Notes under the pieces: model-generated | What the model was told of the DNA's origin: nothing | Seen by the model: only the letters and a program-made list of their open reading frames with translations | Database searches by the model: none | Assembly: GCF_900636325.1 (NCBI RefSeq) | Contig: NZ_LR134263.1 | Location: 496,001 to 560,000 of the forward strand | Reading direction: 5' to 3' | Length of the DNA stretch: 64,000 nt | DNA from: Staphylococcus delphini | GTDB lineage: Bacteria; Bacillota; Bacilli; Staphylococcales; Staphylococcaceae | Made by a program: the position numbers and the translations under genes | In this document: piece by piece, positions 54,479 through 62,930 of the stretch | How the letters are laid out: every line of letters begins with the position of its first letter | Numbering within the stretch: position 1 is the first letter of the stretch

Positions 54479-55221
54479 ATGGGATTAATAGAATACACAG
54501 AAATTGATTTTCAAACGGCACTTGAACGTAATTGTAGGGATTGACTAGAGGAAAAACACCAATAAAAAGACCCATTGCAATTTTATTGGGCGGCCAGAGT
54601 GGGGCAGGAAAAACTACAATTTATCGTATTAAGCAATCGCATTATAATGGTAATATCATTATTATTGACGGGGATACTTTTCGATTGCAACACCCAAAAT
54701 TCATTGATATACAAAAGGAATATGGTAAAAAAAGCGTTGAATATACAAATGAATTTGCAGGACGAATGGTTGAATCACTCATTGAGTTACAAAGCGAACA
54801 ACATTATCATCTGCTCATTGAGGGAACTTTAAGAACTGTCGATGTACCGAGACGAACAGCAGTATCTTTAAAATCCAAGGGTTATCAAGTTGAATTATCA
54901 CTTATAGCAACAAAGCCTTATTTATCATACTTGAGTACTTTATTAAGATACGAACAAAATTATAGTATCTCCCCCAAATATGCACGTGCTACGCCTAAAA
55001 AATATCATGATAATATAGTAGGGAATTTGGTGAAAAACTTAAACATTTTAGAAAAAGAAATAATTTTTGACAGAATACAAATATTTAAGCGAGATAAAAG
55101 TTGTGTATATGATTCTTATAAAAATGGTGAATTAATGGCTTCAGAAAAATTACATGAGTTACTATATGGTTTTTGGGATTTGAAAAAAAAGAAATGTTGG
55201 AATATTGTGAAAACGAATTGA
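54479..55221 (+). pseudogene. Zeta-type toxin kinase, frameshifted near the N-terminus
   Basis: Zeta toxins phosphorylate UDP-N-acetylglucosamine. ATG 54479 gives MGLIEYTEIDFQTALERNC, then a stop at 54542. The family continues one frame over from 54541 (TRGKTPIKRP) with Walker A GGQSGAGKTT, IDGDTFRLQHP and EGTLRTVDVP. Inserting one T at GATTGACT restores a single protein, so a one-base deletion is likely. At 226 residues the remainder is short for zeta. Expression could persist only from the TTG at 54541, which lacks a ribosome-binding site. Confidence 0.7.
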
Positions 55222-55378
55222 AAATATTAAGAGAAGCAAAGAGAAAATAGTTTATATAATGCATAGCTTGTTGTTCATGTAGAATAGCAATTATTTATTA
55301 ATGAACGATTATAGAATTAGAAATTAATTTCTGTCACAGTCTATCTGAACCACAATTGCTCCTCAGCAAATGCTAAGA

Positions 55379-55422
55379 AAAAAGCTTATGCCATTCTAAA
55401 TATTCAGAGGACATAGGCTTTA
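55379..55422 (-). terminator. Terminator overlapping the end of the next gene
   Basis: On the minus strand AAAGCCTATG...GCATAAGCTTT followed by TTT. The upstream arm includes the last codons of the gene at 55404. Confidence 0.65.
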
Positions 55423-55736
55423 GATTTATTCATATGAGCGGAAAACTGATCAAATAACGCATCTTGTTCTTCTACTAATTTTACTTCATATATCGCTAAT
55501 CCTTTTTTACATAAACGTCTAATGAGAGTAGGGATGAATTGTGTTTCTGCTTGAATGATTAATACTGTAACTTCGTCGACATCGATAAAAGTGTAACGAT
55601 GATGTTGAGATGAGAAAGGTTTAATCAATTTTTCAATTACCTTAACCACTTTTTTACGAATTGAATATATGTCTAATCCACCAATGTTGAGCATAAATAT
55701 TTGTTGTTCATCAGAATACGATCGATAGTTTATCAT
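55404..55736 (-). CDS. Hypothetical protein
   Basis: 110 residues, mixed alpha/beta, soluble: MINYRSYSDEQQIFMLN, then a central basic segment (IRKKVVKVIEKLIKPF) and YEVKLVEEQDALFDQF near the end. I do not recognise the family. ATG 55736 has GAGGTG 7 bp upstream; the ATG at 55751 overlaps that site. It lies between the zeta remnant and narT, on the opposite strand to both, as a single-gene unit. Confidence 0.6.
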   Translation of the reverse strand: MINYRSYSDEQQIFMLNIGGLDIYSIRKKVVKVIEKLIKPFSSQHHRYTFIDVDEVTVLIIQAETQFIPTLIRRLCKKGLAIYEVKLVEEQDALFDQFSAHMNKSKAYVL

Positions 55737-55899
55737 TTCTAAACACCTCATTTTTAGTTGTTTCGACTATTATAAAATAAAAAGTTTAAAAAACCAATGA
55801 ATCTCCATTATTCAATTCACGATCCAGCATTCCAGTTTCTGAGCTTGATCAATGGTGCATTAATCAAATTTGTAAGCGGACACTATCACTTTCGATTGT

Positions 55900-55935
55900 T
55901 AGGGGATACGCCATGCAAGAATAGGGGAATTCCTT
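55900..55935 (+). promoter_or_regulatory. Possible NreC-like sites upstream of narT
   Basis: TAGGGGATACGCCA (55900-55913) and TAGGGGAATTCCTT (55922-55935) each keep the TAGGG half of the NreC box, with degenerate right halves. Spacing is 22 bp, close to the pair upstream of narG. Confidence 0.4.
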
Positions 55936-56059
55936 GTGTTATAAATTTCACAATACCGTTAAACTGAACTTGAAATCGAATGAGGCATCTGCTGTGAGCG
56001 TACTGACAATGTTCAAGATGATGCATCAAACTCATCAAGTAAAGAAAGGTGAATGAGAA

Positions 56060-57238
56060 ATGAAACAATCAAAAGGTGGCGTACAACTTGTGCTCCAAAC
56101 ACTCAGCCTTGTTGCAGGGTTTATGGCGTGGAGTATCATTGCCCCATTAATTCCGTTTATTTCACAAGATATTAAAATTTCAAGCGGTCAACTCTCTATT
56201 ATTTTGGCCATTCCCGTTATTCTAGGATCAGTGCTTCGTGTGCCATTTGGCTACTTAACGAACATTGTTGGCGCGAAATGGGTGTTTTTTACAAGCTTTA
56301 TTGTGTTGCTCGTACCGATATTTTTACTCAGTCAAGCGAGCTCTCCTGGCGCGTTAATGTTTGCTGGCTTTTTCCTTGGTGTAGGGGGCGCCATTTTCTC
56401 AGTCGGCGTAACATCATTACCGAAATATTTTTCCAAAGATAAAGTCGGTCTCGCAAACGGTATTTATGGTATGGGGAACTTGGGGACTGCTGTATCGTCA
56501 TTTTTAGCGCCACCGATTGCAGGTATTATTGGATGGCAAAATACTGTACGTAGCTATTTAATTGTGATGGCAGTGTTTGCGATTATCATGTTCTTTTTAG
56601 GGGACAACAAAGAACCTAAAGTGAAAGTACCACTTGTCGAACAAACACGTATTTTAATGAAAAACTATAAACTGTACTACTTAAGTTTATGGTACTTTAT
56701 TACATTCGGCTCATTTGTCGCATTTGGTCTGTTTTTACCGAACTTCCTCGTACAAAATTTCGGTATTGATAAAGTCGATGCCGGGATTCGTACAGGTGTG
56801 TTTATCGCATTAGCAACGTGTTTAAGACCTTTAGGCGGTATTTTAGGAGACAAGTTCAACGCAGTGACGATGCTGAAAATTTTCTTCTCAGTGATGATTG
56901 CAGGGGCATTAGTTTTAGGGGTTTCAAGTCAAATTTCATTATTTACAATTGGCTGTTTAACAGTGAGTGTTTGTGCCGGTATTGGTAATGGACTGGTGTT
57001 TAAGTTAGTGCCACATTATTTCACAAAAGAAGCGGGTGTAGCAAACGGTATTGTTTCAATGATGGGTGGTCTTGGCGGATTCTTCCCACCACTTGTCATT
57101 TCAGTGGTGACTGCATTTACAGGCACAAGCCATTTCGCTTTTATCTTGTTAGCGATATTTGGTTTAATCGCACTTGTGACGATGTTTAACTTATCTAAAC
57201 GTGAAAAAGCATCAGAAAAGAAAGCGGCTATTTTATAA
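56060..57238 (+). CDS. narT: Nitrate/nitrite transporter (MFS, NarK/NarT)
   Basis: 392-residue major facilitator with 12 membrane helices. Nitrate-porter signature regions are visible: [20 protein letters not shown] (about residues 107-126) and [15 protein letters not shown] (about 306-320), plus the Gly-rich [15 protein letters not shown]. It imports nitrate or exports nitrite for NarGHJI. Ribosome-binding site AAAGGTGAATGAG. Likely under NreC control, given the upstream sites. Confidence 0.93.
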   Translation: MKQSKGGVQLVLQTLSLVAGFMAWSIIAPLIPFISQDIKISSGQLSIILAIPVILGSVLRVPFGYLTNIVGAKWVFFTSFIVLLVPIFLLSQASSPGALMFAGFFLGVGGAIFSVGVTSLPKYFSKDKVGLANGIYGMGNLGTAVSSFLAPPIAGIIGWQNTVRSYLIVMAVFAIIMFFLGDNKEPKVKVPLVEQTRILMKNYKLYYLSLWYFITFGSFVAFGLFLPNFLVQNFGIDKVDAGIRTGVFIALATCLRPLGGILGDKFNAVTMLKIFFSVMIAGALVLGVSSQISLFTIGCLTVSVCAGIGNGLVFKLVPHYFTKEAGVANGIVSMMGGLGGFFPPLVISVVTAFTGTSHFAFILLAIFGLIALVTMFNLSKREKASEKKAAIL

Positions 57239-57286
57239 TGTGAAGAATCTATGCTTATTTGAATGATATATAACTTGATAAAGGAA

Positions 57287-57340
57287 AGCTGGCTAGACTT
57301 CTCAAAAATATTAGTTAAGAATTGGGAAGCCAGCCAGCTA
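57287..57340 (+). other. Large stem-loop downstream of narT
   Basis: AGCTGGCTAGACTTCTCAA and TTGGGAAGCCAGCCAGCT form a long, slightly imperfect stem. There is no clear T-tract. The GACTTCTCAA sequence is also a module of the intergenic repeat family, so this may be a decayed repeat. Confidence 0.5.
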
Positions 57341-57687
57341 TTATACAATGAAGTGTACTTAGATTTAACTGAAACGACAGTGTGACCTTTCTTACCCCTC
57401 CCTCTGCTTCCTCAAAATAATTTATTGTTAGTTAATTGTTTTTTAGTAAATAAATATTTATTTTAAGTTAATAAGTTGTATTATTAAAAAAATTAGAATG
57501 CAGCTTCTTTTTAGTAGTTAAGAGTAATAGTATTATTAATCGTTAAGGCTTATAATCATTAATTTAATATACGTATATTTAATAGGTAAACGTGATTAGT
57601 AATTAATATAAAAAATAAATAATGATATTTAGCAAATGTAGATTATCGTCACTGTTAAGCTCAAATTAATTTTTATACTAGTACTTG
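57341..57687. other. Very A/T-rich intergenic region
   Basis: About 350 bp of low-complexity A/T sequence (long TTAATAT and ATTTATT runs). I find no gene. It marks the boundary between core nitrate genes and the accessory cluster to the right. Confidence 0.4.
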
Positions 57688-58866
57688 TTATTTAGTTTCT
57701 ACTTTGAATGATCGTTCGAATACTTTTGTCATAAGGTAAAAAAATACGATGAATATGACTACTGATACAGCTAAAAAATAAAGGTATGTGTTATGTGGTG
57801 TCACTAGTCCAATCGTTATTGCGCCAATAGTCATACCGATATATCTTATAAAATTAAATACGCCTAATACTTTTCCTTTTATATTTTCATACCTTTGAGT
57901 TATTAAAGTTGAAAGTATTGCCGGAACGATGCCTACAAGGAATCCTGACCCGAATATAATGATTGCTAGAATGATTATGTTTATGCTATTCATTATACCG
58001 AATAATAATGTGACTACGGAAAAAGCCAACACAGTATATCTCAGTATTAGTAATTCATCTTTTATCTTAGAAATACATTTATAAAAAATACTTCCCATAA
58101 TGACACTGATTGTAATCGGTAAAAATAAGAAACCTATCCATCCTTCATTAAGATGATATCTATGCGTTAATAGGATCGGAAGGTCGACTAATATTGAAAA
58201 ATACGTAAAGAAGACTAAGAAACCAAATAGGATGAAAGTTATAAAAACGTGATCAGTTAAATATTTCGGTTCCACAGGTTTTATTGTTCTATTAGCCCCT
58301 TTTTCAATATTTGGAATTTCAATAAAAGAAATAACAATGAATAATAAAACAGCAATGATGAATATAAAAATGAAAATACCAAAGTAATTCCAATTAGCGC
58401 CTAAGATACTGCCTAATATAGGTGCCAATGCTGGGGCGCTTGATAAAAATATTTGATAATTTGCCATTGCCGAAGCCCGCTCATTTCCTGTACTTGACCT
58501 AGCTAATAAAGTTAATGTAACAAGGGGAATAATTCCACAACCGATCGCTTGTACTGACCTTGATATAGCAAATATAAAAAAATTATGAGTAATAGAACAA
58601 ATAAAACTGGATATAATTATAATGCTTAGTCCTGTTAAAAGAAGCTGTTTTGAGTCTTTAGTATCGATACTCCGTCCTAATATAATTTGCATTATAGCAA
58701 TAATGAAAATAAATACGCCTACAGTCAGATTTATGTATAATAATGAGACGTGAAATTCATTGTGAAGTCTCGGGATAATTGGGGTGTATATATTTTGAAT
58801 TAGGGAGGCGAAAAACGCTAATAGACACAGGACATACAATTTGACGTTACTTTTCGGTTTGATCAT
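57688..58866 (-). CDS. MFS exporter of the pulcherriminic-acid-type cluster (YvmA-like)
   Basis: About 392 residues with 12 membrane helices, DHA1 drug:H+ antiporter type (FFASLIQNIYTPIIPRLHNEF near the start, SRSVQAIGCGIIPLVTL at about 107-123). In Bacillus the YvmA MFS protein, next to the MarR gene yvmB, exports pulcherriminic acid; position and partners suggest the same here. I use ATG 58866, with GAGG ~12 bp upstream; ATG 58878 is too close to it. It overlaps the MarR gene. Confidence 0.8.
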   Translation of the reverse strand: MIKPKSNVKLYVLCLLAFFASLIQNIYTPIIPRLHNEFHVSLLYINLTVGVFIFIIAIMQIILGRSIDTKDSKQLLLTGLSIIIISSFICSITHNFFIFAISRSVQAIGCGIIPLVTLTLLARSSTGNERASAMANYQIFLSSAPALAPILGSILGANWNYFGIFIFIFIIAVLLFIVISFIEIPNIEKGANRTIKPVEPKYLTDHVFITFILFGFLVFFTYFSILVDLPILLTHRYHLNEGWIGFLFLPITISVIMGSIFYKCISKIKDELLILRYTVLAFSVVTLLFGIMNSINIIILAIIIFGSGFLVGIVPAILSTLITQRYENIKGKVLGVFNFIRYIGMTIGAITIGLVTPHNTYLYFLAVSVVIFIVFFYLMTKVFERSFKVETK

Positions 58867-59329
58867 TATTATCAGCATCCTCTTTTTTGAGCGCTTGAAT
58901 ACTTCGCTCTAAAAATTTAACAATGACATTTAGTTCATTTTCATCAAAAACATTCAGTACGTCTTCATAACTTTTAACTGCTCTCTGATGTAATTTATCA
59001 TGTACAGATGAAAGTTGAGCACCATCCTCAGTTAGTTTATAGTGAATTTCCCGCTTATTATTATGATTGTGTTCTTCAATCACTAATCCTCTAGATAAAA
59101 GTTTTTTAATAGATTTAGTAATTGCCGGATTAGAAATATTTAGTTTGTTGGCTAGAAACTTATTGTTAGCTTTGTCGTTATTAGCTATCAACTCCAGTAT
59201 ATGAAATTGTGTCAGAGATAAATGATGCTCGTTGTTGTCTTTAAAATTTTGTCTTCTTTTATTAGCGTTTTCCCTTTCTATTATGAATTGTTGTAATGTT
59301 AGTATTACTTTTTTTTGTGTTTCCATCAT
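58847..59329 (-). CDS. MarR-family regulator (YvmB/PchR-like)
   Basis: 160 residues with a winged helix: LTQFHILELIANNDKANNKF, then LNISNPAITKSIKKLLSRGL (recognition helix) and wing EEHNHNNKREIHYKLTEDG. In Bacillus the homologous regulator represses the cyclodipeptide synthase genes and itself. TTAACCGGTTAA lies just upstream of this gene and TTAACC/GGTTAA half-sites precede the divergent operon. Start ATG 59329 (AAGGAG 5 bp upstream). Confidence 0.82.
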   Translation of the reverse strand: MMETQKKVILTLQQFIIERENANKRRQNFKDNNEHHLSLTQFHILELIANNDKANNKFLANKLNISNPAITKSIKKLLSRGLVIEEHNHNNKREIHYKLTEDGAQLSSVHDKLHQRAVKSYEDVLNVFDENELNVIVKFLERSIQALKKEDADNNDQTEK

Positions 59330-59344
59330 TACCACTCCTTTTGG

Positions 59345-59389
59345 TTAACCGGTTAATTGTATTATGAAGATTTTTTCCTCTGTTGTCAA
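59345..59389 (-). promoter_or_regulatory. Promoter and operator of the MarR gene
   Basis: On the minus strand TTGACA (59389-59384), 17 bp, then CATAAT (59366-59361). The perfect 12-bp palindrome TTAACCGGTTAA (59345-59356) lies just downstream of the -10, at the expected start of transcription, fitting autorepression. Confidence 0.7.
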
Positions 59390-59395
59390 ATAGAA

Positions 59396-59459
59396 TTGCT
59401 TTAATGGGAATTATTTGGTATTATTTCAATAATTAACCTAGAAACATTTTACTGGTTAA
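59396..59459 (+). promoter_or_regulatory. Promoter and half-sites of the cyclodipeptide synthase operon
   Basis: TTGCTT (59396-59401), 17 bp, TATTAT (59419-59424). Downstream lie TTAACC (59433-59438) and GGTTAA (59454-59459) as an inverted pair, the same half-sites as in the palindrome on the MarR side. Confidence 0.6.
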
Positions 59460-59478
59460 TTATAAGGAGTGATTACTA

Positions 59479-60183
59479 TTGTATGATTTCAAAGTAGAGT
59501 TTTTAACCACAAACTGTAAAAAAATTTACCAAAAGAAAAAGCATGTCATTTTAGGTATTAGTCCATTTACGAGTAAATATAATGAAAAATATATTAGAAA
59601 AATAATTCAATGGGCTAATAATAACTTTGATGAATTTACTATTCTGTTAGGCGGGGAAGAGTCAAAAAATATACTAGAATGCCTTGGTTATTCGACTACT
59701 AAAGCAAATAGAAAAGTGCGCAAAGAAATCAATAGACAAATAAGATTTTGTGAAGATGAACTTATTAAATGTGGAAGGACTGTCACTAGTAGAATCTATA
59801 GGTTTTCAGATTTTAAGCAAAATGTTTCTTATATTGGGATATATGAAAATATTGTAAATCTGTTTAATACAGATAATAACTTTAAAAATAGTTGTTTAAA
59901 GATGTCAATGCAAGCGTTGCAGAGTAAAAAGAACAGTGTTAATACTTCTGTGGAAATTACTAAAGAAGCATTAGAATATGCTGCCCAATATGTATTAGCT
60001 GAATTACCTTTCTTTTTAAATGCTAATCCAATTATTAATACTCAGGAAACATTAATGGCTTATCACGAACAATGGGAGTTAGGTGAAAAAATAGCAACTA
60101 ACAAGTTTGATTTAAAGATGAGTAAACATCAGGGCTATATTATATTAACTGAAAGAGGGAATCATTATGTTAAAAGAGTCTAG
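59479..60183 (+). CDS. tRNA-dependent cyclodipeptide synthase (YvmC-like)
   Basis: 234 residues. CDPS enzymes use two aminoacyl-tRNAs to make a cyclic dipeptide. Family features: HVILGISPFTSKYNEKYI (about residues 23-40, with the catalytic Ser in the GISPF segment), FTILLGGEESKNILECLGYS, and a C-terminal YVLAELPFFLNANPI with the conserved Tyr and Glu. Known staphylococcal and Bacillus YvmC enzymes make cyclo-Leu-Leu; that product is likely but not provable here. Start TTG 59479 after AAGGAGTGAT. Overlaps the P450 gene. Confidence 0.88.
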   Translation: MYDFKVEFLTTNCKKIYQKKKHVILGISPFTSKYNEKYIRKIIQWANNNFDEFTILLGGEESKNILECLGYSTTKANRKVRKEINRQIRFCEDELIKCGRTVTSRIYRFSDFKQNVSYIGIYENIVNLFNTDNNFKNSCLKMSMQALQSKKNSVNTSVEITKEALEYAAQYVLAELPFFLNANPIINTQETLMAYHEQWELGEKIATNKFDLKMSKHQGYIILTERGNHYVKRV

Positions 60184-61363
60184 AAGTATTTTCGAAAGAG
60201 ATTATGAAGTGAATCCTGTTCCATATTTTAATTTTTTTAGAAAATATGATCCTGTTCACTATGAAGAAACTGTTAATGCTTATTTTATAAGTAATTACGA
60301 AGATGTAAAATTTATCCTTAAAAACGATGATATTTTTACAACTAAAACTTTAGCTGAAAGAGCTGAACCTGTTATGAAAGATAGAGTGTTAGCACAAATG
60401 TCAGGTTATGAACATAGCTCGAAAAAGAAAGTTATATTAAAAGGTATGACAGGAATTTACCTTGAAAAAATATTACCTATGATAGAAAAAAGAACCAATG
60501 ATATAATCGATATGTATATTAAAAAGAAAGAAATTGATTTAGTAAGTGATTTTGGTGAAAAATTTGCAGTTCAAAGTTCGTTAGATTTATTAGGCATTGA
60601 TATAAAAGATGCAGAAATAATTAGAAAATGGCATAATGGTATTGCAAAATTTATCACATCTTTCAATTTAAACGAACAAGAAGTTAAACATTCTTTAGAC
60701 TGTAGTGATAAACTAGAAGAGTATTTGATGCCTTTAATAAAAGAAAAGAAAGATTCTAAAAAAATTGATCTAATTTCAATTTTACATGGCTATAAAAATG
60801 GAAAAAATAGAATAAATGATACAGAAATTTTAGCTTTAACGCTAAATGTTTTATTAGCTGCAACAGAACCGGTTGATAAAACACTAGCTTATTTATTTTA
60901 TAATTTGTTAAGTAACCCCAGTCAATATCGAGATATACAAGCTAATCATAAATTATTAAAACTAGCAATTAAAGAAACTCTTCGTTTCAATTCTCCTGTT
61001 CAATTAATACCTAGACAATTATCAAAGCCATTCACATTATATGAGACAAAGCTCAACACTGATGACGTAGTTATATGCATGATTGGTGCCGCAAATAGAG
61101 ATCCAAAAGCTTTTATTAACCCTGATGAATTTAATATTTACAGAACGTTAGAAGAAAATAAGATACTATCTTCTCATTCACTAAACTTATCTTTTGGATA
61201 TGGAGTTCATACATGTGTAGGTGCAGCTTTCTCATTGATACAATTAGAAACAGTAGTCAGTATTTTAATACGAAGACTAAAAAATATTAAATTAGAAACT
61301 ATGGATCTATGTCAAGAATACGGACACAGAAAAAAGAGAATTCTACCGCGCTTCGCTTGCTAG
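60167..61363 (+). CDS. Cytochrome P450 (CypX-like), 3' end displaced by an IS element
   Basis: 398 readable residues. CypX oxidises cyclo-Leu-Leu to pulcherriminic acid in Bacillus. Motifs: I-helix LLAATEPVDKTLAY (about 226-239), ExxR in KETLRF, and the haem-cysteine loop FGYGVHTCVGAAF (about 343-355). The host sequence ends at 61301 (KLET). The last 20 residues (MDLCQEYGH...) come from the IS element. The lost C-terminus is recoverable at 62649-62713. The protein may be misfolded or inactive. Confidence 0.88.
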   Translation: MLKESRSIFERDYEVNPVPYFNFFRKYDPVHYEETVNAYFISNYEDVKFILKNDDIFTTKTLAERAEPVMKDRVLAQMSGYEHSSKKKVILKGMTGIYLEKILPMIEKRTNDIIDMYIKKKEIDLVSDFGEKFAVQSSLDLLGIDIKDAEIIRKWHNGIAKFITSFNLNEQEVKHSLDCSDKLEEYLMPLIKEKKDSKKIDLISILHGYKNGKNRINDTEILALTLNVLLAATEPVDKTLAYLFYNLLSNPSQYRDIQANHKLLKLAIKETLRFNSPVQLIPRQLSKPFTLYETKLNTDDVVICMIGAANRDPKAFINPDEFNIYRTLEENKILSSHSLNLSFGYGVHTCVGAAFSLIQLETVVSILIRRLKNIKLETMDLCQEYGHRKKRILPRFAC

Positions 61364-61413
61364 CCTAGCCCATCATGTACTTTTAAAAATCAAAAAGTAC
61401 ATTCTGAGTTAGG

Positions 61414-62232
61414 TTATTTTGTTGCGTATTTCTTCTCAAATTCAATGGGGCTCATATCATTTAACGTTGAATGCACTCTTTTGGAATTGTAAAAAGTAAG
61501 GATATACTCCACAATGCTAAACATCGCTTCATTCCTGGTTTTATAGTTCTGATGATGTATCAATTCCTTTTTGATGATACTATGAAAAGATTCTATACAT
61601 GCGTTGTCGTAACAGTTTCCTTTACGACTCATGCTACTCTGAATCCCTTTTTCACGTAGTAAATTTTGATATTCTATTGAGGCATATTGACTTCCTCGAT
61701 CTGAGTGATGGATTAATCCCTCTTTAGGTTCTTGAATTGTATACGCTTTGTTTAAAGCTGACATCACAAGTTCTTTTGTCATACGAGCTGCCATCGCCCA
61801 GCCAATGATTCTACGAGAAAACAAGTCCATGACTGTAGCTAAATAGAGCCATCCTTCTTTTGTGTATACATACGTGATGTCAGCCACCCAAACACTGCCA
61901 AGTTGTGATACTTTAAACTGTTGATTCAATAAATTAGGGTAGACAGGAAGATGATGCTTTGAATGGGTCGTTGCCTTGTATTTCTTTTTTGTGATAGACC
62001 TTATACCGAGCTCCTTCATCAATCTACTGACAGTTCTTTGGGTTACAGTATGGCCATGACTCCTCAGTATTTGTGTGATTTTGGGGCTTCCGTATCGCTT
62101 TTGACTCTTAATATAAATTTGATAAATATGCTTCTTCAAACCATCACGTTTTACTATACGCGCACTTGGCTTGCGATTTTTCCAATCATAATAACCACTT
62201 TTCGAAACACTAAGGACTTGGCACATCTTCAC
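61414..62232 (-). CDS. IS3-family transposase OrfB (integrase core)
   Basis: 272 residues read from its own start. An HTH_21 segment (VSKSGYYDWKNRKPS) precedes the rve integrase core with catalytic acids in WVADITYV, HSDRGSQYAS and ESFHSIIKKEL (DDE). It is normally made as an OrfAB fusion: the frame stays open upstream of 62232 into orfA (…YRFIYEYRHEFRVVK) and meets the slippage site at 62307-62313. Confidence 0.93.
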   Translation of the reverse strand: MKMCQVLSVSKSGYYDWKNRKPSARIVKRDGLKKHIYQIYIKSQKRYGSPKITQILRSHGHTVTQRTVSRLMKELGIRSITKKKYKATTHSKHHLPVYPNLLNQQFKVSQLGSVWVADITYVYTKEGWLYLATVMDLFSRRIIGWAMAARMTKELVMSALNKAYTIQEPKEGLIHHSDRGSQYASIEYQNLLREKGIQSSMSRKGNCYDNACIESFHSIIKKELIHHQNYKTRNEAMFSIVEYILTFYNSKRVHSTLNDMSPIEFEKKYATK

Positions 62233-62273
62233 AACACGAAATTCATGTCGGTATTCATAAATAAACCTGTATA

Positions 62274-62561
62274 TTACTTCTGGTCTTTGGCAAAGATGTG
62301 CATAGCCTTTTTTAAGATTTTATTCTCTTCTTCTAAATCTCTTAATCGCTTTTCTAAATCTGCTTCTGCTTGTTTATTTGACGTACGTTTACCGCTACCG
62401 ACAAACCCTTTTTCACCGTCTTTACGGTATATACTCAGCCATCTTGTTAACGTTTGAATAGGAATATCTAGATCTCTAGAAACTTCTGAGGCACGTCTCC
62501 CTGATTCGACTAATTGAATTGCTTCCATTTTAAAGCTATAATCGTATTTTCTTCTCGCCAT
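62274..62561 (-). CDS. IS3-family transposase OrfA (helix-turn-helix)
   Basis: 95 residues from ATG 62561 (MARRKYDYSF), with GGAGTGT upstream. It has an N-terminal helix-turn-helix (EVSRDLDIPIQTLTRWL) and a C-terminal leucine zipper-like helix (LEKRLRDLEEENKILKKAM). Binds the IS ends. The longer frame to 62600 runs toward the IS terminus and is unlikely. Confidence 0.9.
   Translation of the reverse strand: MARRKYDYSFKMEAIQLVESGRRASEVSRDLDIPIQTLTRWLSIYRKDGEKGFVGSGKRTSNKQAEADLEKRLRDLEEENKILKKAMHIFAKDQK
62307..62313 (-). promoter_or_regulatory. Programmed -1 frameshift site of the IS
   Basis: On the minus strand the heptamer A-AAA-AAG occurs in the orfA frame (TTA AAA AAG). After a -1 slip the frame runs without stop into orfB. 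This is the classic IS150-group slippery sequence. Confidence 0.8.
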
Positions 62562-62645
62562 CACTGACACTCCTATAAATTGATTTCTTTTATTATACAT
62601 GAAATTCCTATCAATTTACCGTGTCCGTTTCTTAGTCTAGCATCA

Positions 62646-62713
62646 CTACTATTCTTGAGGAAGAAGGTATTTATACTAGAGGACCTAAATCAATGGTGAT
62701 TAGCTTTGACTAG
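62646..62713 (+). pseudogene. Displaced 3' end of the P450 gene
   Basis: After the IS, in frame with the P450 once one CTA is removed: ILEEEGIYTRGPKSMVISFD then stop at 62711-62713. This matches the CypX C-terminus (…GLYTRGPVSLLVAFD). It cannot be translated as part of the P450 in the present arrangement. Confidence 0.9.
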
Positions 62714-62930
62714 TCATTATATTTGCTTTGTATTCAAAATTTTTATATAAATAAATAATATTGATTATATTTATTTAAAAATATTTGTAATGGAGAATGA
62801 TTGCTTTCAGGTGAAGATAATTTACTTTAACTATTTAACAAAGAAGCAGGAAGGTTGAGTGGCCTAAGTCTCTCATTATTGGTGCGCTCTACAATGTCAA
62901 AGCGGTTTGAAAATGTCGTTTTTTAGCGGT

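Larger units (their letters stand above)
61302..62645 (-). mobile_element. IS3-family (IS150-like) insertion sequence inside the P450 gene
   Basis: 1344 bp. The ends are imperfect inverted repeats starting TG: TGGATCTATG...ACGGACACAG on the left and TGATGCTAGACTAAGAAACG on the right (read inward). It is flanked by the direct repeat CTA (61299-61301 and 62646-62648). orfA and orfB are intact, with a -1 slippage site. Removing the element and one CTA restores the P450 frame exactly (KLETTILEEEG). Confidence 0.9.

Noticed and set aside
61963..62457. 164-codon plus-strand frame across the IS element
   Set aside because: Antisense to both transposase frames, which have clear catalytic motifs.
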